64,000 nt of DNA from Streptomyces toxytricini (GTDB lineage Bacteria; Actinomycetota; Actinomycetes; Streptomycetales; Streptomycetaceae). The stretch is from contig NZ_BMTY01000007.1 of assembly GCF_014649915.1 (NCBI RefSeq), positions 243,998 to 307,997 of the forward strand, written 5' to 3'. The translations under genes and the position numbers were made by a program. Below, one piece after another: positions 57,526-64,000 of this stretch. The number at the start of each line of letters is the position of its first letter. Within the stretch, counting starts at the first letter, position 1. A model generated the notes under the pieces. That model did no database searches, was not told the DNA's origin, and worked only from the letters and a program-made list of their open reading frames with translations.

Positions 57526-60500
57526 CTACGGCTGGGGCTCGAAGTCCCAGTAGGGGCGCATCTGCTGGCGGGCGGAGACCGTGTGGACGTGCTGCGGGCC
57601 GAGGGTGCGGGTCAGCGAGCGCAGGCCCGCGTCCTCGTGCTTCTGGGCCTCCGCGTCCTCCCGTACGGACCGCAGGTCGGCTGCGAGCGCGATCTGCGCG
57701 CTGAGCGTCATCGGATGGTCGGGGCCCAGCACCTGCTCGCAGTTGCGGAGGGTTTCGCGGCCGAGTTCCAGCGCGTCGTGGAGCCGGCCGGTGATGTTGC
57801 GGTGCCCGGTGGCGTTGAGGGCGCAGCCCAGTGTCCACGGGTGGCGCTCGCCGACGGCGCCGCGCATGCCGACGAGGGCCTGCTCGGCGAGGTTCAGCGC
57901 CTCGACCCGCTCGCCCTGGGCGCGCAGGACGAGGGCGAGGTTGCCGACGGTGCCGATGCTGTAGGGGTGGGCGAGGCCGAGCTGGGTCTGGTAGCCGCGT
58001 ACGGCCTCCTCGGAGATCCGCCGGGCCTCGCCGATGTCCCCGTATTCGCGCAGGTAGGTGGCGTAGTCGGAGGCGACCATCAGGGTCCAGGGGAACTCGG
58101 CGCCGAAGACGCGCGTGGAGCGCTCCAGGACGCTGCGCAGCCGGGCGCCGGCGCCGGGGATGTCGCCGGAGCGGCGCAGGCACATGCCGAGGTTGTGCTC
58201 GGCGCGCAGGGTCTGCGGGTGGTTGGGGCCGAGGACCTGCAGGTGGAGTTTGAGGCCCTGCTCCTGGCGGGCGAGGGCCTCGCGGTAGCGGCCCATCAGG
58301 CGCAGGCCCATGGCGCAGCCGATCCCGGAGGAGAGGGTGGCGATGTGGCGGACCCGCAGGACGCGCTCGCGGCGGCGCAGGGTGTCGAGGTCGGTTTCGT
58401 ACGCCTCCTGGTAGCGGCCCAGGAGGCGCAGGACGACGGCGACGTTGTTCTCGGCGTTGAGCGTGGTGGAGTCGTCCTCGCCGAGGAGTTCGCGGTAGCG
58501 GGCGAAGGCGTGTTCCAGCAGCTCGCGGGCCTGTTCGAACTTGGCGGTGCCGAGGAGGACGCCGGCGTAGGTGCTGGTGGCGCGGAGGGTCTCCAGGTCG
58601 CGGTCGCCGCGTTCGGCGAGCATGCGGTCGGCGACGGATTTGGCGAGGACCTCGGCGCGTTTGAAGTGGCCGAGCATGCGCAGGGCGCCGCCGTAGTGGT
58701 AGCTGAGTTCGCGGACCTGGTCGTGGTCGTCGCCGAGCATCGCCCGCCACTCGTGGTCGGTCTGCTCGGCCAGGCGCAGGCAGGTGCGGTACTCGCCGGC
58801 GAGCATCAGGTAGCGCAGGCAGTTCAGCAGGAAGTTCTGGATCCGCGGGTTGGTGCTGGTCAGGACGCCGGCGCTCTCCAGGTGCGGGATGAGCTCGGCG
58901 AAGCGGGGCCACAGCCGGGAGTCGGAGGGCCGGCCGGGGTCGGCGGCGGCGAGGACCTGGCGGACGGCGCGGGCGAGCGGCCGGGCCTCCTCCTCGGAGA
59001 GGTTCTCGCGGACGATGCCGTGGACCATGCGGTGGAGTTGGACGGTCTCCAGCCCTCCGCCGCCCTCTTCGACGGCGAGGTCGGAGTATTCGAGGCGGAC
59101 GACGGAGAACTGGACGAGCTTGTTGAGGGCGGCGTTCCAGCGGATCTGGTCGTTGATGAGCCCGGCGAGCTGTTCGGGCGCGTCGTCGACGGGGAACTCG
59201 CGCAGCAGCCGCAGCGGGACGGGCCCGGGCGCGAAGAACACGAACAGGCGCAGCAGGGCGAGCGCGTCGGGGAAGTTCTCGCGGACGTTGTTGAGGAGTA
59301 TGGCCAGGGCGGTGGGGAAGGGCAGCGGGTAGTCGTCGGAGACGGTGACGGCCTCGTGGGAGTCCAGGCGGCGGCGCAGCAGCCCCAGGTAGTCGCCGAC
59401 GGTCAGGGGCGAGTCGGCGAGCCAGCCGGCGGTCTGGTCGAGGGCGAGCGGGTAGTCCTCCAGCGCTTCGGCGAGCTGGTCGGCCTCCTCGCCGGTGAGG
59501 CGGTGGGCGCGGCGGCGGATGAAGGTGACCGACTCGGGCCGGGCGTAGAGGGGGACCTCGACGAGGCTGGTGTGCCGGGAGGCCCATTCGCGGTTGCGGG
59601 AGGTGATGATGACGTCGCCGGCGCCGGAGGGCAGCAGGTCGGTGAGGTCGTCGGGGTTGTCGCAGCCGTCGAAGACCATCAGCCAGCGGTTGTACGGGGT
59701 TCCGCGCCGCAGCGCTTCGAGGACGGCCCGGATCTGCTCGCCGTAGCTGCCGGCGCCCCGGGGCAGGCCCAGTTCGGGGGCGAGGTCGGCGAGGCGTTCG
59801 CGGAGGGTGGGCCGGTCCTCGGCGGGGACCCACCAGACGACGTCGTACTCGGAGGCGAAGCGGTAGGCGTACTCGGTGGCGACCTGGGTCTTGCCGACTC
59901 CGGACAGGCCGAGGAGGGTGACGATGGAGGCGCCGGGCGGGGCTTCGGCGAGGGCGGCGCGGAGCCTGCCGATGACGTCGTTGCGGCCGGTGAAGCGGGG
60001 GTTGCGGCGGGGGACGCGGCCCCAGATCTCGGGCGGGTCGTTGGGGAAGCGGGGGCCGCGGCGGCCGGTCTCGGTGCCGACGCGGTCGGTGGGCAGCTCC
60101 AGGCGGCGCAGGACGCGGTACTCGGCCTCGTAGGCGTCGAGGCCCCACAGGTCGGTCTTCTCCAGGACGGCGACGGCGCTCGGCAGGGGGGCGTCGGTGA
60201 GGCAGACGGCGGCGAACCGGCCGGGGTGGTGGTCGTGGGCGGCCCGCAGGGCGGTGTTCCACTCCTGCTCGGTGTGGGTGCCGGCGGAGAAGTAGCGCTC
60301 GCTGAGGACGAGGAGGACGCGGCTGCCGCTGCGGGCGAGGTCGTCGAGGGCCTGGGTGAGGCCGCCGGAGGACTGGGGGTCCCAGCGCTGGAGGGCGACG
60401 CGGTGGCCGTGCTCCTCCAGCCGGTGCGCGATCCACACGGCCCAGGGCCGGTTGAAGCCCGCGAAGCTGATGACGAAGCGCTGCGGCCGCGCGGGGGCCG

Positions 60501-60531
60501 GGTCGCGCTCCTGCCGAATACCGGTGGTCAT
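57526..60531 (-). CDS. fxsT: FxSxx-COOH system TIR-like/NB-ARC/tetratricopeptide protein
   Basis: A 1001-residue three-part protein. Residues ~15-140 are TIR-like (RFVISFAGFNRPWAVWIAHR, QALDDLARSGSRVLLVLSER). Residues ~185-480 are an NB-ARC ATPase with P-loop TLLGLSGVGKTQVATEYAYR and RWLMVFDGCDNPDDL (Walker B). From ~560 onward are TPR_10/12-type repeats (LARQEQGLKLHLQVLGPNHP, TLRAEHNLGMCLRRSGDIPG). Proteins of this design accompany FxSxx-COOH peptide genes. Probable role: sensing or control of the peptide system, comparable to STAND regulators. Separated by 64 bp from the HExxH gene upstream on the same strand. Confidence 0.9.
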   Translation of the reverse strand: MTTGIRQERDPAPARPQRFVISFAGFNRPWAVWIAHRLEEHGHRVALQRWDPQSSGGLTQALDDLARSGSRVLLVLSERYFSAGTHTEQEWNTALRAAHDHHPGRFAAVCLTDAPLPSAVAVLEKTDLWGLDAYEAEYRVLRRLELPTDRVGTETGRRGPRFPNDPPEIWGRVPRRNPRFTGRNDVIGRLRAALAEAPPGASIVTLLGLSGVGKTQVATEYAYRFASEYDVVWWVPAEDRPTLRERLADLAPELGLPRGAGSYGEQIRAVLEALRRGTPYNRWLMVFDGCDNPDDLTDLLPSGAGDVIITSRNREWASRHTSLVEVPLYARPESVTFIRRRAHRLTGEEADQLAEALEDYPLALDQTAGWLADSPLTVGDYLGLLRRRLDSHEAVTVSDDYPLPFPTALAILLNNVRENFPDALALLRLFVFFAPGPVPLRLLREFPVDDAPEQLAGLINDQIRWNAALNKLVQFSVVRLEYSDLAVEEGGGGLETVQLHRMVHGIVRENLSEEEARPLARAVRQVLAAADPGRPSDSRLWPRFAELIPHLESAGVLTSTNPRIQNFLLNCLRYLMLAGEYRTCLRLAEQTDHEWRAMLGDDHDQVRELSYHYGGALRMLGHFKRAEVLAKSVADRMLAERGDRDLETLRATSTYAGVLLGTAKFEQARELLEHAFARYRELLGEDDSTTLNAENNVAVVLRLLGRYQEAYETDLDTLRRRERVLRVRHIATLSSGIGCAMGLRLMGRYREALARQEQGLKLHLQVLGPNHPQTLRAEHNLGMCLRRSGDIPGAGARLRSVLERSTRVFGAEFPWTLMVASDYATYLREYGDIGEARRISEEAVRGYQTQLGLAHPYSIGTVGNLALVLRAQGERVEALNLAEQALVGMRGAVGERHPWTLGCALNATGHRNITGRLHDALELGRETLRNCEQVLGPDHPMTLSAQIALAADLRSVREDAEAQKHEDAGLRSLTRTLGPQHVHTVSARQQMRPYWDFEPQP

Positions 60532-60595
60532 GCGGCCGTCTCCCTGGAATCCGGGCGGTGGACGGGGTTGAAAAGGTACCGCAGCCGACGGCCCG

Positions 60596-61858
60596 TCAGC
60601 CCTGTGCGTGCGGGGCGAGTTCGGGGTGTTGCGCGTACCAGGCGCGGCGGGCCCGGTCCACGGCGCGGCGGGCGGCTGCGTACCGGTCGCCGGGCGGCGG
60701 CAGCTCGTCCATGGCGCGCTCCGCCTCGGCCATCGCGGCGGTGAACTCGCGTCCCGCGATGGTCAGTCGGGGGTGGGCTCGCAGCTCGGGCAGGACGGCG
60801 GCGACCTGGGCGCGGATGCGCGCGTGGCGGGCCCAGGCGCCGCGGGCTCCGTAGAGGGCGGCGCGCTGCCAGTAGCCGGCGAGGGCCAGGTGGGCGTACG
60901 TGCCGTGCAGGAGGCCTTCCAGGGGGCGGGGGTCGGTGCGCCAGGGGGCCCAGTGGCGCGGGGCGCGGTCCGCGGTGTGCAGGGGGAGGACGTCGGCGAG
61001 GGCGGTCAGTTTGCCGTGCTGGACCTCGTGGACGAGCGTGGCGGCCAGGGCGGGCGGGGCCTGGGCGCGGGCGAGGACGGATCCGGCGGCGGCGGGCAGG
61101 GTGGCGCCGTGGGAGCGGGATCCGCCGGCGAGCGGGACGACGGAGCGCAGCAGGAGGGCGGTCTCCTCGGCGCGGGCGGTGTCGTAGCGCTCAAGGAGGG
61201 TGAGGGCGCCGGTCCACTGGGTGTCCCAGCGTTTGTGGCCCTTGGGGGTGAGGCGGCGGGCGGCGCGGACGGGCGCGGGGCGGGTGTGGCCGGGGGCGCG
61301 GTAGGGGTCGAGGTCGTCGAGGCTGGTGCGGCCGTCGGGGAGGGTGTGCAGGGGGAGGGCGGCCGGGTTGTCGGGGTCCCAGGAGCGCTCGGTGAGGGCG
61401 AGGGGGCCGGGCCGGGGCGGGCGGAGCACGCCGAGGGTGGGCAGTGCGAGGCGGCCGTTCGCGGGCCGCAGGACGGCCTTGAAGGCGGTGCCGGCGCGCA
61501 GGGCGGCCGCGGCGGCGAGGGCGCCGAGGTGGGCGAGGTCGGGGGGCGGGCCGGCCGGGTCGTGGAGGCGGCGGAGGGTCTCCTCGGCCCAGACGCCGGT
61601 GGCGGGGTAGTGCAGGACGTCGTGGACGGCGTCGGGGGCGTGCCGTTCGGCCTCCTCCAGCAGGGCCCAGTGGTCGGCGGCCTCGGCGCCGCGGCCGCCG
61701 CGGGAGGTGGCGGCGTCGAGGATGGCCCGGAGCAGGACGAGCCGCTTGGAGCGGCGGACGTCGGCGACGAGGCGGCTCCCTTCGGCGGAGGGCTCGGTGG
61801 AGGCGAGGGCGCGCAGGGTCGCCGAGGGGACGGTGAGGGTGCTCAGCGGGGCCGTCAC
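60596..61858 (-). CDS. HExxH-motif peptide-modification protein (aKG-HExxH beta-hydroxylase type)
   Basis: A 420-residue protein from GTG 61858, overlapping the FxsB stop (GTGA). The metal motif is LVHEVQHGKLTAL, with His277 and His281. Upstream TLPAAAGSVLARAQAPPALA and downstream LHGTYAHLALAGYWQRAALY fit the HEXXH domain family found next to FxsB-type radical SAM enzymes. Relatives are Fe(II)/2-oxoglutarate beta-hydroxylases of RiPP precursors. It should act on the FxsA-like peptide after or with FxsB. Confidence 0.88.
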   Translation of the reverse strand: MTAPLSTLTVPSATLRALASTEPSAEGSRLVADVRRSKRLVLLRAILDAATSRGGRGAEAADHWALLEEAERHAPDAVHDVLHYPATGVWAEETLRRLHDPAGPPPDLAHLGALAAAAALRAGTAFKAVLRPANGRLALPTLGVLRPPRPGPLALTERSWDPDNPAALPLHTLPDGRTSLDDLDPYRAPGHTRPAPVRAARRLTPKGHKRWDTQWTGALTLLERYDTARAEETALLLRSVVPLAGGSRSHGATLPAAAGSVLARAQAPPALAATLVHEVQHGKLTALADVLPLHTADRAPRHWAPWRTDPRPLEGLLHGTYAHLALAGYWQRAALYGARGAWARHARIRAQVAAVLPELRAHPRLTIAGREFTAAMAEAERAMDELPPPGDRYAAARRAVDRARRAWYAQHPELAPHAQG

Positions 61859-63183
61859 GAGGCGGCCGCCCGGGTGGGTGCGGGCGCCTGGGCGGCGGCG
61901 CGGCCGGGCGGCGGCGGGGCGCTGCGCGCGGGGCCGGCGGAACCCTCCTCGGCGGCGCGGTGCAGGGCGGCGGCGATGTGCCGGATGAGGGCCTGCAGGT
62001 CGGCGCAGTAGACGGAGGGGTTGCGGAAGCCTTCGCCGGAGCGGTAGCGGTGCGGGTAGTGGCCGCCGCCGCAGACCTCGACCAGTCCGCACGAGCGGCA
62101 GCCGTCGGCGAGGGCGTCCAGGCCGAGCTGGCGGGCGGCGAGGCCGGGGTGGTCGAGCAGGTCGTCGAAGCGGTGGGTCTCCAGCGACATGCCGGTGGCG
62201 GCGGCGCCCTCGTAGGCGGACTTCAGGGAGTCGGCCTGTTCGAGGGTGCCGTCCGTCTCGATCACGGCGGTCGCGGCGGGGGCCAGGCCGAGGGTCTCGG
62301 TGGCGGCGGGAAGGCCGAGCAGCAGGGCGATGACCTCCTCGAAGGTGCGGATGCGGGTGCGCAGGGCGTCCGCCTGCCACCAGCGGTCGAAGACGGCGAT
62401 GAGCCAGTCGGCGTACGGCGTGCGGTGCGGGGCGCTGCCGGGCGGCGGGGTGCTCCAGTTGGCGAGCGGCAGCAGCAGCGCGATGCCGGGCGGGTCGAAG
62501 GCGAGCAGGGACTCGTAGGTGCGGACCGGGTCGTGGGCGAGGTCGACGACGCACAGGACGCCCGCGTACTGCTCCGGGTGGCGGGCGAGGAGGCGCAGGC
62601 CGCGGGCGGCGGCGCCGAATCCGGGCCGGCCGGCGTGGTCGACGCGGCGGGTGTTGTGCTCGGGCAGGCCGCCGTCGAGGCTGACGCCGACGCGGATCCC
62701 GGCGGCGGCGAGGGCGGCGAGGCGGCCGCGGGTGAGCAGGGTGCCGTTGGTCTGGACGGTCGCGGTGACGCGGGTCCGCGGGGACGCGGCGCGCAGGGCG
62801 GCCCGTACGGCGTCGACGGGGGCGGCCAGTTCGGCGGGGGCGGTCAGCAGGGGTTCGCCTCCGTGCAGGACGAGGTCGACGCGGGTCAGGGCGTGGGCGG
62901 CGGCGTGTTCGGCGATGCGCTCGGCGGCGCGGGCGGCGGTCGCCCGGGACATGGCGGCGGGCCGGCCGCGCCAGCTCTGGTCGGCCATCTCGTACACGTA
63001 GCAGTAGGTGCAGGCCAGGTTGCAGCGGCTGCGCGTCTTGAGCACGAACTGCCGGATGGGGTGCGGGCGGTGGCCGGCGGCGCGCAGCGCCGGCACGTCG
63101 AGCCGGGCGTACGGCCAGGGGGCGCGGGCCCGGTGCGCGGACAGCGCGGACGGCGCCGCCCGGCTCCCGTCGGCGTGGCTCAC
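61855..63183 (-). CDS. fxsB: FxsB-family radical SAM/SPASM peptide maturase
   Basis: A 442-residue enzyme from GTG 63183, eight bases after GGGAGGT. The radical SAM cluster is C54-x3-C58-x2-C61 (CNLACTYCYVYE), then DLVLHGGEPLL and ATVQTNGTLLT. The SPASM tail holds auxiliary-cluster ligands in DALADGCRSCGLVEVCGGGH and NPSVYCADLQALIRH. FxsB enzymes install cross-links in the C-terminal motif of FxSxx-COOH precursors. The extreme C-terminus is Ala/Pro-rich. Order fxsA - fxsB - HExxH - fxsT is collinear on the minus strand. Confidence 0.93.
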   Translation of the reverse strand: MSHADGSRAAPSALSAHRARAPWPYARLDVPALRAAGHRPHPIRQFVLKTRSRCNLACTYCYVYEMADQSWRGRPAAMSRATAARAAERIAEHAAAHALTRVDLVLHGGEPLLTAPAELAAPVDAVRAALRAASPRTRVTATVQTNGTLLTRGRLAALAAAGIRVGVSLDGGLPEHNTRRVDHAGRPGFGAAARGLRLLARHPEQYAGVLCVVDLAHDPVRTYESLLAFDPPGIALLLPLANWSTPPPGSAPHRTPYADWLIAVFDRWWQADALRTRIRTFEEVIALLLGLPAATETLGLAPAATAVIETDGTLEQADSLKSAYEGAAATGMSLETHRFDDLLDHPGLAARQLGLDALADGCRSCGLVEVCGGGHYPHRYRSGEGFRNPSVYCADLQALIRHIAAALHRAAEEGSAGPARSAPPPPGRAAAQAPAPTRAAAS

Positions 63184-63329
63184 CGCAGGCACCTCCCTCC
63201 CCGGCCGCCGTGCGGGCAGCCCGGCGGACGGTTGCATCCCTGCCCTCGGTTCGGCGCGGGCTAACGGCGGAAACGGGACAACTCCGGGTGCGTTGCGTGG
63301 TGTTGGGGATGCGGTGCGTGAGCGGGTGC

Positions 63330-63878
63330 TCAGCTGGCGCCGGAGTCGAAGGCGTTGAGGATCTCGGCGGGGTGGGTGACGCGGTCGACGAGGCCCTCGA
63401 TGACGCCGGCGAGGACGGGGTGGTCGATGCCGCGGAGCGCGGCGAGGTCGAAGCCGGACAGGTCCGGCAGCCCCGCCGGGCAGCGCCGCGCCCCGGCGGG
63501 GGCGGCCGGGCCGGCCGGAGTCGCCCGTGGGCCCGGGCCGGCCGAGGTGGCCCGGGTGGCCCGGGTGGCCTGGGTGGCCTGGCCGGCCGAGGTGGCCGGG
63601 GTGGCCTGGGTGGCCGGGCCTGCCGACGTGCCCGAAGCGCCCGGGGTGAACGGGGCAGTGGCGCGGGGGGCGCCTTGCCTGGCGGCCAGGGCGGCGGCCG
63701 AGGCGGCCGGTCCTGCCGAGGCGGCCGAAGCGCCCGAGGTGACCGGGGAGGCCGGGCCTCCAGAGGCGACCGGTGCAGCCGAGGAGGCCGAGCCTGCCGA
63801 AACGGCCGGGGCAACCGAGACAGCCCGGGAGGCCGGGCCTGCCAAGGTCGCCGGGGCGACCGGGGCAGCCGAGGACAC
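63330..63878 (-). CDS. fxsA: FxsA-like precursor peptide with repetitive N-terminus
   Basis: The conserved precursor core is at the C-terminus: LPDLSGFDLAALRGIDHPVL, AGVIEGLVDRVTHPAEILNA, ending FDSGAS. This is the FxSxx-COOH class, with one extra residue (F-x-S plus three). FxsB is expected to act on this F/S motif. GTG 63878 is the only start inside the window, giving 182 residues, yet the frame stays open to base 64000 with the same Ala/Pro/Ser/Val repeat. Typical precursors are 60-100 residues, so the true start is unresolved and the N-terminal part may be a repeat expansion. Confidence 0.75.
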   Translation of the reverse strand: MSSAAPVAPATLAGPASRAVSVAPAVSAGSASSAAPVASGGPASPVTSGASAASAGPAASAAALAARQGAPRATAPFTPGASGTSAGPATQATPATSAGQATQATRATRATSAGPGPRATPAGPAAPAGARRCPAGLPDLSGFDLAALRGIDHPVLAGVIEGLVDRVTHPAEILNAFDSGAS

Positions 63879-64000
63879 CGAGCCCGCCGAAACGGCCGGG
63901 GCGACCGGGGCAGCCGGGGCGATCGGGGCAGCCGGGGAGACCGAGCCCGCCGAAGCGGCCGAGGCGACCGGGGCAGCCGGGGAGACCGAGCCCGCCGAAG
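63700..64000. repeat. Minisatellite-like 45-bp repeats upstream of/within fxsA
   Basis: The block GCAGCCGGGGAGACCGAGCC recurs with a 45-bp period at 63928 and 63973 inside near-identical units, and degenerate versions reach back to about 63700. The period is 15 codons, so the minus frame stays open (SAGSVSPAAPVAxAA units). It runs off the window. Confidence 0.75.

Noticed and set aside
57181..60744. Long plus-strand open frame opposite the TPR protein
   Set aside because: Gly/Val/Asp-rich shadow without motifs. The minus-strand TIR-NB-ARC-TPR protein explains the region.
60596..63814. A 1072-residue fusion of FxsB and HExxH regions on the minus strand
   Set aside because: Only the HExxH part is in that frame. 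The upstream part is a shadow of fxsB, which has its own frame, ribosome site and complete cluster motifs.
1..64000. CRISPR arrays or rRNA genes
   Set aside because: No regularly spaced direct repeats with unique spacers and no rRNA-like sequence were seen. The tandem repeats at 17.7, 18.8, 24 and 63.9 kb are all in-frame coding repeats.

Overview
This window is high-GC actinobacterial chromosome, almost certainly Streptomyces. Supporting signs are the extreme third-position GC, a four-gene conservon, XRE/DUF397 pairs, a Ku/LigD-type repair locus, SEDS-PBP genes, a fused E1-E2 2-oxoglutarate dehydrogenase, rare TTA (bldA) codons and an FxSxx-COOH peptide system. From memory, the order kgd - two-component system - lon - conservon - SEDS/PBP - Ku resembles one arm of the S. 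coelicolor core; I could not check this.

Layout. 1-1.5 kb: distal end of an integrated element, with two small coupled genes and a Cap4/DUF4297-type nuclease gene that runs into a 43-bp copy of the 3' half of tRNA-Arg(CCG), the attachment site. 1.5-4 kb: a broken small gene, an RsbW-like ATPase and an XRE regulator with two DUF397 partners. 4-7.3 kb: hydrolase, phosphoribosyltransferase, XdhC-family protein and small proteins. 7.3-10.2 kb: NHEJ module (ATP-dependent ligase, LigD-type polymerase, divergent Ku). 10.2-14 kb: NERD protein, secreted protein, TetR and an AurF-like diiron oxygenase. 14-17 kb: PBP and FtsW/RodA pair. 17-21.4 kb: small proteins, a decayed ECF sigma locus, an NlpC/P60 endopeptidase, and a StyA-like flavin monooxygenase whose 3' end overlaps the peptidase antisense by 163 bp. 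21.5-26.7 kb: conservon cvnD-C-B-A. 27-30.9 kb: PP2C-like protein, MarR, and Lon with an HspR-type HAIR operator.

31-33 kb: a decayed Tn7/Mu-like transposon (TnsB/TniA and TniB remnants with a nonsense codon and frameshifts). It sits immediately before a 12-kb island (33.5-45.5 kb) of thirteen tightly coupled co-directional genes: SDR epimerase, radical SAM enzyme, GNAT-like protein, a GT4 glycosyltransferase with a C-terminal PqqD-like domain, PIG-L deacetylase, GalE-like epimerase, histidine phosphatase, AlkP-superfamily phosphatase, ABC exporter pair, lone acyl/peptidyl carrier protein, PAP2 phosphatase and methyltransferase, with a Nudix hydrolase last. Seven TTA codons lie in five of these genes, three of them clustered in the first. 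I do not recognise the product; a glycosylated, carrier-protein-linked, exported metabolite made under bldA control is an inference. A decayed second copy of the PAP2-methyltransferase part follows at 45.8-46.6 kb. This island is the best candidate for an undescribed system.

46.5-53 kb: DUF6518-like membrane protein, a lactococcin-972-type bacteriocin without its usual partners, a GT39-like membrane glycosyltransferase, a lipoprotein and an OmpR/EnvZ-type pair. 53-57 kb: kgd, ending in a 22-bp perfect hairpin. 57.5-64 kb: FxSxx-COOH RiPP-like system on the minus strand: FxsA-like precursor with a repetitive Ala/Pro N-terminus, FxsB radical SAM/SPASM, HExxH peptide-modifying protein and a TIR-NB-ARC-TPR protein.
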